This document shows, one piece after another, positions 12,501-25,200 of a stretch of DNA of 64,000 nt (position 1 is the stretch's first letter; each line of letters begins with the position of its first letter). Origin of the DNA: Ricinus communis (Eukaryota > Streptophyta > Magnoliopsida > Malpighiales > Euphorbiaceae); assembly GCF_019578655.1 (NCBI RefSeq), contig NC_063258.1, positions 4,571,283 to 4,635,282 on the forward strand. The letters run 5' to 3'. The notes under the pieces are model-generated. The model was not told the origin of the DNA. It did not search any database and saw nothing but the letters and a program-made list of their open reading frames with translations. A program made the translations under genes and the position numbers.

Positions 12501-15500
12501 AGAAAACAATCCCGTAAGTGGGGTATCTTTGTCAATATGAGAAAACAAACCGGTAAGACGCGTATATTTTTTAATATTAGAAAACAACCCTGTAAGAGGG
12601 GTATATCTTTCCAAATGAGAAAACAACCCCAAATAGTGGTATATTTATCAATTTGAGAAAACAACCCCGTAAGAGAGATATATTTGTCAATATTAGAAAA
12701 CAGCCCCGTAAGAGGGTATATATTTCAATATTAGAAAACAAACCCGTTAGAGGGGTATATTTGTCAATATTAGAAAACAACCCTGTAAGAGGGGGTATAT
12801 CTTTCAAAATGAAAAAATAACACTAAAAAATTAGTATATTTTTTAATATGAGAAAACAATCCCGTAAGTGAGGTATCTTTGTCAATATGAGAAAACAAAC
12901 CCGTAAGAGGCGTATATTTGTTAATATTAGAAAACAACCCCGTAAGAGGGGTATATCTTTCAAAATGAGAAAACAACCCCAAATAGTGGTATATTTATCA
13001 ATTTGAGGAAATAACCACGTAAGAGGGGTATATTTGTCAATATTAGAAAACAACCCCGAAAGAGATGTATATTTGTCAATATTAGAAAACAACCCCGTAA
13101 GAGGGATATATCTTTCAACATCAGAAAACAACACCAGAAAAGTGGTATATTTGTCAATATGAGAAAACAACCCGGTAAGAGGGGTCTATTTGTCAATATT
13201 AGAAAACAACCCCATAAGAGGGATATATCTTTCAACATGAGAAAACAGCTCTAGAAAAGTGGTATATTATTTAATATGAGAAAACAACTCGGTTTGAGGG
13301 GTATATTTATCATTATTAGAAAACAACCCCGTAAAAGGGGTATATTTGTCAATATGATTAAACAACACCGTAAGAGGGGAATATTTCACAATATGAGAAA
13401 ACAATTCCGTAAGAGGGGTATATTTTTCAATATAAGAAAACAACCCCATAAGAGGGGTATATCTTTCAACATGAGAAAAGAACCCCAAAAAAGTAGTATA
13501 TTTGATAATATGAGGAAACCACCTCGTAAAAGGGGTACATTTGTCAATATTAAAAAAAACCCCGTAAGAGAGGTATATCTTTCAATAAGAGAAAACAACC
13601 CCAAAAAAGTGGTATACTTGTGAAATGAGAAACAACCCCATAAAAGGTATATTTGTCAATATGAGAAAACAACCCTGTAAGAGGAGTATATTTGTCAATA
13701 TTAGAAAAAAGAATCCCCTTAAGAGGGTATATTTTTCAATATTAGAAAACAACCCCGTTAGACGGATACATTTGTCAATATTAGAAAACAACCCCGTAAG
13801 AGGTGTATATCTTTCAAAATGAAAAAACAACACTAAAAAAGTAGTATATTTTTTAATATGATAAAAGAATCGCGTAAGGGGGTATATTTGTCAATATGAG
13901 AAAATAAATCCGTAAGAGGCTTATATTTGTTAATATTAGAAAACAATCCCGTAAGAGGGGTATATCTTTCAAAATGAGAAAACAACCTCAAATAGTGGTA
14001 TATTTATCAATTTGAGAAAATAATCCCGTAAGAGAGGTAGATTTGTCAATATTAGAAAGCAACCCCGTAAGAGGGTATATTTTTCAATATTAGAAAACAA
14101 CCCCGCTAGAGGGGTATATTTGTCAATATAAGAAAACAACCCCGTAAGAGGGGTATATTTTTCAAAATGAAAAAATAACACTAAAAAGGTAGTATATTTT
14201 GTTAATATGAGAAAACAATCCCGTAAGTGGGGTATCTTTGTCAATATGAGAAAATAAACCCGTAAGACGCGTATATTTGTTAATATTAAAAAACAACCCG
14301 TAAGAGGGGTATATCTTTCAAAATGAGAAAACAACCCCAAATAGTGGTTATCAATTTGAGAAAACAACCCCGTAAAAGAGGTATATTTGTTAATATTAGA
14401 AAACAACCCCGTAAAAGGGTATATTTTTCAATATTAGAAAACAACCCCGTTAGAGGGGTATATTTGTCAATATTAGAAAACAACCCCATAAGAGGGGTAA
14501 ATCTTTCAAAATGAAAAAACAACACTGAAAAAGTTGTATATTTTTTAATATGAGAAAACAATCCCGTAAGTGCGGTATCTTTGTCAATATGAGAAAACAA
14601 ACCGGTAAGACGCGTATATTTGTTAATATTAGAAAACAACCCTGTAAGAGGGGTATATCTTTCCAAATGAGAAAACAACCCCAAATAGTGGTATATTTAT
14701 CAATTTGATAAAACAACCCCGTAAGAGAGATATATTTGTCAATATTAGAAAACAGCCCCGTAAGAGGGTATATATTTCAATATTAGAAAACAACCCCGTT
14801 AGAGGGGTATATTTGTCAATATTAGAAAACAACCCCGTAAGAGGGGGTATATCTTTCAAAATGAAAAAATAACACTAAAAAATTAGTATTTTTTTTAATA
14901 TGAGAAAACAATCCCGTAAGTGAGGTATCTTTGTTAATATGAGAAAACAAACCCGTAAGAGGCGTATATATGTTAATATTAGAAAACAACCCCGTAAGAG
15001 GGGTATATCTTTCAAAATGAGAAAACAACCCCAAATAGTGGTATATTTATCAATTTGAGGAAATAACCCCGTAAGAGGGGTATATTTGTCAATATTAGAA
15101 AACAACCCCGAAAGAGATGTATATTTGTCAATATTAGAAAACAACCCCGTAAGAGGGATATATCTTTCAACATCAGAAAACAACCCGGTAAGAGGGGTCT
15201 ATTTGTCAATATTAGAAAACAACCCCGTAAGAGGGATATATCTTTCAACATGAGAAAACTGCTCTAGAAAAGTGGTATATTATTTAATATGAGAAAACAA
15301 CTCGGTTTGAGGGGTATATTTATCTTTATTAGAAAATAACCCCGTAAGAGGGGTATATTTGTCAATATGATTAAACAACACCGTAAGAGGGGAATATTTC
15401 ACAATATGAGAAAACAATTCCGTAAGAGGGGTATATTTTTCAATATAAGAAAACAACCCTATAAGAGGGGTATATCTTTCAACATGAGAAAAGAACCCGA

Positions 15501-18500
15501 AAAAAGTAGTATATTTGATAATATGAGGAAACCACCTCGTAAAAGGGGTACATTCGTCAATATTAAAAAAAACCCCGGAAGAGGGGTATATCTTTCAATA
15601 AGAGAAAACAACCCCAAAAAAGTGGTATACTTGTGAAATGAGAAACAACCCCATAAAAGGTATATTTGTCAATATAAGAAAACAACCCTGTAAGAGGAGT
15701 ATATTTGTCAATATTAGAAAAAAAAATCCCCTTAAGAGGGTATATTTTTCAATATTAGAAAATAACCCCGTTAAACGGATATATTTATCAATATTAGAAA
15801 ACAACCCCGTAAGTGGGGTATATCTTTCAAAATGAAAAAACAACACTAAAAAAGTAGTATATTTTTTAATATGATAAAAGAATCGCGTATGGGGGTATAT
15901 TTGTCAATATGAGAAAATAAATCCGTAAGAGGCTTATATTTGTTAATATTAGAAAACAATCCCGTAAGAGGGATATATCTTTCAAAATGAGAAAACAACC
16001 TCAAATAGTGGTATATTTATCAATTTGAGAAAACAACCCCGTAAGAGAGGTAAATTTGTCAATATTAGAAAACAACCCCGCAAGAGGGTATATTTTTCAA
16101 TATTAGAAAACAACCCCGCTAGAGGGGTATATTTGTCAATATAAGAAAACAACCCCGTAAGAGGGGTATATCTTTCAAAATGAAAAAATAACACTAAAAA
16201 GGTAGTATATTTTGTTAATGTGAGAAAACAATCCCGTAAGTGGGGTATCTTTGTCAATATGAAAAAATAAACCCGTAAGACGCGTATATTTGTTAATATT
16301 AAAAAACAACCCGTAAGAGGGGTATATCTTTCAAAATGAGAAAACAACCCCAAATAGTGGTTATCAATTTGAGAAAACAACCCCGTAAGAGAGGTATATT
16401 TGTCAATATTAGAAAACAACCCCGTAAGAGGGTATATTTTTCAATATTAGAAAACAACCCCGTTAGAGGGGTATATTTGTCAATATTAGAAAACAACCCC
16501 ATAAGAGGGGTAAATCTTTCAAAATGAAAAAACAACACTGAAAAAGTTGTATATTTTTTAATATGAGAAAATAATCCCGTAAGTGGGGTATCTTTGTCAA
16601 TATGAGAAAACAAACCGGTAAGACGCGTATATTTTTTAATATTAGAAAACAACCCTGTAAGAGGGGTATATCTTTCCAAATGAGAAAACAACCCCAAATA
16701 GTGGTATATTTATCAATTTGAGAAAACAACCCCGTAAGAGAGATATATTTGTCAATATTAGAAAATAGCCCCGTAAGAGGGTATATATTTCAATATTAGA
16801 AAACAACCCCGTTAGAGGGGTATATTTATCAATATTAGAAAACAACCCCGTAAGAGGGGGTATATCTTTCAAAATGAAAAAATAACACTAAAAAATCAGT
16901 ATATTTTTTAATATGAGAAAACAATCCCGTAAGTGAGGTATCTTTGTCAATATGAGAAAACAAACCCGTAAGAGGCGTATATTTGTTAATATTAGAAAAC
17001 AACCCCGTAAGAGGGGTATATCTTTCAAAATGAGAAAACAACCCCAAATTGTGGTTATCAATTTGAGAAAACAACCCCATAAGAGAGGTACATTTGTCAA
17101 TATTAGAAAACAACCCTGTAAGAGGGTATATTTTTCAATATTAGAAAACATCCCCGTTAGAGGGTTATATTTGTCAATATTAGAAAACAACCCTAGAAAA
17201 GTGGTATATTTGTCAATATGTGAAAACAACCCGGTAAGAGGGGTCTATTTGTCAATATTAGAAAACAACCCCGTAAGAGGGATATATCTTTCAACATGAG
17301 AAAACAGCTCTAGAAAAGTGGTATATTAGTTAATATGAGAAAACAACTCGGTTTGAGGGGTATATTTATCATTATTAGAAAACAACCCCGTAAAAGGGGT
17401 ATATTTGTCAATATGATTAAACAACACTGTAAGAGGGGAATATTTCACAATATGAGAAAACAATTCCGTAAGAGGGGTATACTTTTCAATATAAGAAAAC
17501 AACCCTATAAGAGGGGTATATCTTTCAACATGAGAAAAGAACCCCAAAAAAGTAGTATATTTGATAATATGAGGAAACCACCTCGTAAAAGGGGTACATT
17601 TGTCAATATTAAAAAAAACCCCGCAAGAGGGGTATATCTTTCAACAAGAGAAAACAACCCCAAAAAAGTGTTACACTTGTGAAATGAGAAACAACCCCAT
17701 AAAAGGTATATTTGTCAATATGAGAAAACAACCCTGTAAGAGGAGTATATTTGTCAATATTAGAAAAAAAAATCCCCTTAAGAGGGTATATTTTTCAATA
17801 TTAGAAAACAACCCCACTAGAGGGGTATATTTGTCAATATAAGAAAACAACCCCGTAAGAGGGGTATATCTTTCAAAATGAGAAAATAAAACTAAAAAGG
17901 TAGTATATTTTGTTAATATGAGAAAACAATCCCGTAAGTGGGGTATCTTTGTCAATATGAGAAAACAAACCCGTAAGACGCGTATATTTGTTAATATTAA
18001 AAAACAACCCGTAAGAGGGGTATATCTTTCAAAATGAGAAAACAACACCAAATAGTGGTTATCAATTTGAGAAAACAACCCCGTAAGAGAGGTATATTTG
18101 TCAATATTAGAAAACAACCCCGTAAGAGGGTATATTTTTCAATATTAGAAAACAACCCCGTTAGAGGGGTATATTTGTCAATATTAGAAAACAACCCCAT
18201 AAGAGGGGTAAATCTTTCAAAATGAAAAAACAACACTGAAAAAGTTGTATATTTTTTAATATGAGAAAACAATCCCGTAAGTGGGGTATCTTTGTCAATA
18301 TGAGAAAACAAACCGGTAAGACGCGTATATTTGTTAATATTAGAAAACAAACCTGTAAGAGGGGTATATCTTTTCAAATGAGAAAACAACCCCAAATAGT
18401 GGTATATTTATCAATTTGAGAAAACAACCCCGTAAGAGAGATATATTTGTCAATATTAGAAAACAGCCCCGTAAGAGGGTATATATTTCAATATTAGAAA

Positions 18501-21500
18501 ACACCCCCGTTAGAGGGGTATATTTATCAATATCAGAAAACAACCCCGTAAGAGGGGGTATATCTTTCAAAATGAAAAAATAACACTAAAAAATTAGTAT
18601 ATTTTTAATATGAGAAAACAATCCCGTAAGTGAGGTATCTTTGTCAATCTGAGAAAACAAACCCGTAAGAGGCGTATATTTGTCAATATTAGAAAACAAC
18701 CCCGTAAGAGGGGTATATCATTCAAAATGAGAAAACAACCCCAAATAGTGGTATATTTATCAATTTGAGGAAACAACCACGTAAGAGGGGTATATTTGTC
18801 AATATTAGAAAACAACCCCGAAAGAGATGTATATTTGTCAATATTAGAAGACAACCCCGTAAGAGGGATATATCTTTCAACATCAGAAAACAACCCCAGA
18901 AAAGTGGTATATTTGTCAATATGAGAAAACAACCCGGTAAGAGGGGTCTATTTGTCAATATTAGAAAACAACCCCGTAAGAGGGATATATCTTTCAACAT
19001 GAGAAAACAGCTCTAGAAAAGTGGTATATTATTTAATATGAGAAAACAACTCGGTTTGAGGGGTATATTTATCATTATTAGAAAAAAACCCCATAAAAGG
19101 GGTATATTTGTCAATATGATTAAACAACACCGTAAGAGGGGAATATTTCACAATATGAGAAAACAATTCCGTAAGAGGGGTATATTTTTCAATATAAGAA
19201 AACAACCCTGTATGAGGGGTATATCTTTAAACAAGAGAAAAGAACCCCAAAAAATTAGTATATTGGACAATATGAGGAAACCAGCCCGTAAAAGGGGTAT
19301 ATTTATCAATATTAAAAAATAACCCTGTAAGAGGGGTTTATCTTTCAACAAGATAAAACAACCCCAAAAAAGTGGTATACTTGTGAAATGAGAAACAACC
19401 CCGTAAAAGGTATATTTGTCAATATGAGAAAACAACCCTGTAAGAGGGGTACATTTGTCAATATTAGAAAAAAAAAACCCCTTAAGAAGGTATATTTTTC
19501 AATATTAGAAAACAACCCCGTTAGAGGGGTATATTTGTCAATATTAGAAAACAACCCCGTAAGAGGGGTATATCTTTCAAAATGAATAAATAACACTAAA
19601 AAAGTATTATATTTTTTAATATGATAAAACAATCCCGTAAGTGGGGTACCTTTGTCAATATGAGAAAACAAACCCGTAAGACACGTATATTTGTTAATAT
19701 TAAAAAACAACCCCGTAAGAAGGGTATATGTAACACCCCCATCACATGCTAACCAATAAACATTAGCCAGGAAGCATACAAGCGTCGTAGAATATATACT
19801 ACAGGTAGATAGGTCAATATGTAGGTTGTTAAGAATCCAGACACAAGGTTATTAACATATAAACATATGATTATACTTAAACATCATTTAACAAGTATTA
19901 CAAACATCTTCTTATGCCTTATAAGGCATACTTCCATATATATCACATAACTGCATACAAAAATGCATCAGGAGGAGACTTCACAAAACTGGCCCAACTT
20001 GACAGAACTGCTAAAAGCTAGACTTCGCATACAACCAACGGATGCACTACTATTTACAAACCTGAAAAGAAAAATTTTGGAGAGGGGTGAGCCTCCAGCT
20101 CAGTAAATAAATAATCAACATAATCTATATCACATACACTTAATACAATTTCCACCCAATCACATAACTTTCCATTAGTTTAGGTATAAAGTCATACCAT
20201 TCTACTCAATTCATTACAACCATCATAGAAGAAACACAATTCAACAATTATGGTTAGTTCTCACGGCTTGTGGATCCCCTTTAATGTGCTGCTCCGCCTC
20301 ATCCTCACATATCACACACGTAAGCTGCTCCGCCTCATCTCATATTATACACTTTTATAGCCTCTCTAGGCTTTAGCCTCCCAAGGCTTTATATATATAT
20401 ATATATTTTTTTTCACAGGGGAATCCACCATTCACATGCACATATGCACTTAACATCACAATTCAATCATTTCACTTATATCATATTTCAGCAATAACAA
20501 TTGTTCCACTCAACACCAATCATTTCCATCTCAGTCATTCAAACATAAATAATATTAAGCAAACGCAACCATTTGCGGAACATTTGATTAAATATATGAA
20601 CATAGCAAATATTAACTATTTACTTACTCAAAATATACTTATTTCTTTAGCATATAAGAACCTCCTTTCTCCACAACTTCCTTTCCAGGCCCTTGAGTAC
20701 CTGTCAACACATTCATCAATTCACATTTCATGCATATTACAAATATTCATGTAAATGCGAGTTCTAATGCATTACAAGATCATCCCTTCTCTAATTCATA
20801 GGTCTAACTCTTCCTCTAAGACTCTCAATTACTGTTTTAATATCCTATAAACATTTTCCATCTAGTTAAATACCAATTTAACTCAAATTAACATCAATAA
20901 ATTGCATAAAACTAATCTCCAACATTTCTGTTTTCTAGACAGAATTTAGTACCAAGGTATATTTATTGCTGAGCAAAATTGGCTTAATAAAAAAATCTCA
21001 TATTAAATAGATATATCCATTTATGCGTCTAGTTTCATCTCCAAGAAGATTTACTGAATTCCGACTTCTATAGATTTAATTATTTTCAAATTACTGAGCA
21101 AGGGTCATACAGCTAGTTGTACCCGAGCAGCAATCTGTTTGCTCAATTTAAGCAACCAAAACGGAAAAAATAGCAAAATCACAAAACTACAAAGTTATAG
21201 GGGACTCTTTAAAATTTCCAAAGACACCAATTAAGCTTAATTTGGACTTATATAACCCATGTTATGCCTAAAATACAGAACATCAAGGTTGCTGGAATTT
21301 TGACAGTTTTCTATCTTAACATACTTAAACTTAAATCAAGCTTAATCTTTATGCAATCATTCAATACTCTACTAATTCATGATAATCAGACCTTTAATTA
21401 ATCAATGAGAGCATCAAATGAAGTTTTTCCAATTTGTAATCAAGAACCCTAATGACAAATTAATAACACTCAAGTAACAACTTACCAATTTCAGCTTTTG

Positions 21501-24500
21501 GGTTGCTAATATGCTTAAATCCTTTAGCTTTAGCTTGGCTCCTTCAATAGTTAGCAAAATCCTATCTTAATCTTAAGTTTTTCTAGGTATTCCACTCCTC
21601 TCTCTTATTCCAAATTTTGTGTTTTTGGCCATGTACGAATTTTAGAGAAATGAAGAGGTAAAATGAGCTTGCTCATGGTTCCAATTTCCAATATTCCCCT
21701 CTTAATGCCACCACCTACTAAACTATTTTTATCACCCTAAATTAATTCTTACTAACCATATATAGGTACTAACTTTTAATTCTATCTTTTAAGTCCAATC
21801 TATTTACCCAACCTTCAACTATTGGTTCAATTAAGTCTTAAGGCTTAATACACATAACCCAAGTACTTAATCAACTTATCTAAATTAATAATCTAATATC
21901 ATGCTTCTTATTCTCTACTTATAATTAATATATATCTGTTCTCATAAAATAAAAATATCATTGATATAACATCATATGCCCAATGATTAAATGTAAATGC
22001 ACATAACATGGATGATGAGAAAATGCAGGCGTTACAGTATATCTTTCAAAATGAGAAAACAACCCCAAATATTGGTTATCAATTTGAGAAAACAACCCCG
22101 TAAGAGAGGTATATTTGTCAACATTAGAAAACAACCCCGTAAGAGGGTATATTTTTCAATATTAGAAAACAACACCGTTAGAGGGGTATATTTGTCAATA
22201 TTAGAAAACAACCCCATAAGAGGGGTAAATCTTTCAAAATGAAAAAATAACACTGAAAAAGTTGTATATTTTTTAATATGAGAAAACAATCCCGTAAGTG
22301 GGGTATCTTTGTCAATATGAGAAAACAAACTGGTAAGACGCGTATATTTGTTAATATTAGAAAATAACCCTGTAAGAGGGTATATCTTTCCAAATGAGAA
22401 AACAACCCCAAATAGTGGTATATTTATCAATTTGAGAAAACAACCCCGTAAGAGAGGTATATTTGTCAATATTAGAAAATAGCCCCGTAAGAGGGTATAT
22501 ATTTCAATATTAGAAAACAACCCCGTTAGAGGGGTATATTTGTCAATATTAGAAAACAACCCCGTAAGAGGGGGTATATCTTTCAAAATGAAAAAATAAC
22601 ACTAAAAAATCAGTATATTTTTTAATATGAGAAAACAATCCCGTAAGTGAGGTATCTTTGTCAATATGAGAAAACAAACCCGTAAGAGGCGTATATTTGT
22701 TAATATTAGAAAACAACCCCGTAAGAGGGGTATATCTTTCAAAATGAGAAAACAACCCCAAATAGTGGTTATCAATTTGAGAAAACAACCCCATAAGAGA
22801 GGTACATTTGTCAATATTAGAAAACAACCCTGTAAGAGGGTATATTTTTCAATATTAGAAAACATCCCCGTTAGAGGGTTATATTTGTCAATATTAGAAA
22901 ACAACCCTATAAGAGGGGTAAATCTTTCAAAATGAAAAAACAACACTGAAAAAGTTGTATATTTTTTAATATTAGAAATCAATCCCGTAAGTGGGGTATC
23001 TTTGTTAATATGAGAAAACAAAACGGTAAGACGCGTATATTTGTTAATATTAGAAAACAACCCTGTAAGAGGGGTATATCTTTCCAAATGAGAAAATAAC
23101 CCCAAATAGTGGTATATTTATCAATTTGAGAAAATAACCCCGTAAGAGAGGTATATTTGTCAATATTAGAAAACAACCCCGTAAGAGGGTATATTTTTCA
23201 ATATTAGAAAACAACACCGTTAGAGGGGTATATTTGTCAATATTAGAAAACAACCCCATAAGAGGGGTAAATCTTTCAAAATGAAAAAATAACACTGAAA
23301 AAGTTGTATATTTTTTAATATGAGAAAACAATCCCGTAAGTGGGGTATCTTTGTCAATATGAGAAAACAAACCCGTAAGAGGCGTATATTTGTTAATATT
23401 AGAAAACAACCCCGTACGAGGGGTATATCTTTCAAAATGAGAAAACAACCCCAAATAGTGGTATATTTATCAATTTGAGGAAACAACCCCGTAAGAGGGG
23501 TATATTTGTCAATATTAGAAAACAACCCCGAAAGAGATGTATATTTGTCAATATTAGAAAACAACCCCGTAAGAGGGATATATCTTTCAACATCAGAAAA
23601 CAACCCAAGAAAAGTGGTATATTTGTCAATATGAGAAAACAACCCGGTAAGAGATGTATATTTGTCAATATTAGAAAACTACCCCGTAAGAGGGATATAT
23701 CTTTCAACATGAGAAAACAACCCCAAAAAAGTAGTATATTTATCAATATAAGAAAACAACCCCGTAAGAGGGGTATATTTGTCAATATTAGAAAACAACC
23801 CCGTAAGAGGGATATATCTTTCAACATGAGAAAACAACTCTAGAAAAGTGGTATATTATTTAATATGAGAAAACAACTCGGTTTGAGGGGTATATTTGTC
23901 ATTATTAGAAAACAACCCCGTAAGAGGGGTATATTTGTCAATATGATTAAACAACCCCGTAAGAGGGTTATATTTCACAATATGAGAAAACAATTCCGTA
24001 AGAGGGGTATATTTTTCAATATAAGAAAACAATCCTGTATGAGGGGTATATCTTTAAACAAGAGAAAAGAACCCCAAAAAATTAGTATATTGGACAATAT
24101 GAGGAAACCAGCCCGTAAAAGGGGTATATTTATCAATATTAAAAAATAACCCCGTAAGAGGGGTTTATCTTTCCACAAGATAAAACAACCCCAAAAAAGT
24201 GGTATACTTGTGAAATGAGAAACAACCCCGTAAAAGGTATATTTGTCAATATGAGAAAGCAACCCTGTAAGAGGGGTACATTTGTCAATATTAGAAAAAA
24301 AAATCCCTTAAGAAGGTATATTTTTCAATATTAGAAAACAACCCCGTTAGACGGGTATATTTGTCAATATTAGAAAACAACCCCGTAAGAGGGGTATATC
24401 TTTCAAAATGAAAAAACAACACTAAAAAAGTAGTATGTTTTTTAATATGATAAAACAATCTCGTAAGGGGGGTATATTTGTCAATATGAGAAAATAAACC

Positions 24501-25200
24501 CGTAAGAGGCGTATATTTTTTAATATTAGAAAACAACCCCGTAAGAGGGGTATATCTTTCAAAATGAGAAAACAACCCCAAATAGTGGTATATTTATAAA
24601 TTTGAGAAAACAACCCCGTAAGAGAGGTATATTTGTCAATATTAGAAAACAACCCCGTAAGAGGTTATATTTTTCAATATTAGAAAACAAGCCCGTTAGA
24701 GGGGTATATTTGTCAATATTAGAAAACAAACCCGTAAGAGGAGTATATCTTTCAAAATAAAAAAACAAACACTAAAAAAGTAGTACATTTTTTAATATGA
24801 GAAAACAATCCCGTAAGGGGGGTATCTTTGTCAATATGAGAAAACAAACCCGTAAGACGCGTATATTTGTTAATATTAGAAAACAACCCCGTAAGAGGGG
24901 TATATCTTTGAAAATGAGAAAACAACCCCAAATAGTGGTATATTTATCAATTTGAGAAAACAACCCCGTTAGAGGGGTATATTTGTTAATATTAGAAAAC
25001 AACCCTGAAAGAGATGTATATTTGTCAATATTAGAAAACAACCCCGTAAGAGGGATATATCTTTCAACATCAGAAAACAACCCCAAAAAAGTGTTATATT
25101 TGTAATTATGAGAAAACAACCCCGTAAAAGGGGTATATTTATCAATATTACAGAACAACCCCGTAAGAGGGGTATATTTGTCAATATTAGAAAATAACTC
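9541..25200. repeat. Higher-order repeat zone of the 39-bp array (1.7-2.5 kb super-units)
   Basis: A rare unit variant reading GTTTGAGGGG marks each super-unit, at 9541, 11240, 13292, 15305, 17351, 19054 and 23881. Spacings are 1699, 2052, 2013, 2046, 1703 and 4827 bp; the last includes the 2308-bp solo LTR and a 5-bp duplication, leaving 2514. Inside, another variant core, AAATAGTGG, recurs every 344-350 bp (9 units). It occurs at 11938, 12287, 12631, 12981; at 13990, 14339, 14683, 15033; and at 16003, 16352, 16696, 17046. Copies of about 1.70 kb have three such markers, those of about 2.05 kb four, and the interrupted one five. The zone therefore grew by whole super-units, with gain or loss of 9-unit blocks. 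The right edge is gradual. Confidence 0.9.
19729..22036 (-). mobile_element. Solo LTR of a Ty3/gypsy (Tekay/Del-like) retrotransposon
   Basis: This 2308-bp non-repeat insert starts TGTAACACCCCC and ends GGCGTTACA, so the ends are inverted (TGTAAC[A/G]CC). It is flanked by GTATA on both sides (19724-19728 and 22037-22041), a perfect 5-bp target duplication within a 39-bp unit. There is no coding frame, primer site or polypurine tract, so a solo LTR left by LTR-LTR recombination is the simplest reading. On the - strand it has the 'tttactgagctggaggctca' and 'accatgagcaagctcatttt' type phrases common in Tekay LTRs, which sets the orientation. A run of TA dinucleotides is at about 20391-20404. Confidence 0.88.

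Noticed and set aside
9541..25200. Centromeric satellite
   Set aside because: Higher-order repeats suggest it, but intact genes lie 2.5 kb to the left and 10 kb to the right, and no centromere-type retroelement was recognised.
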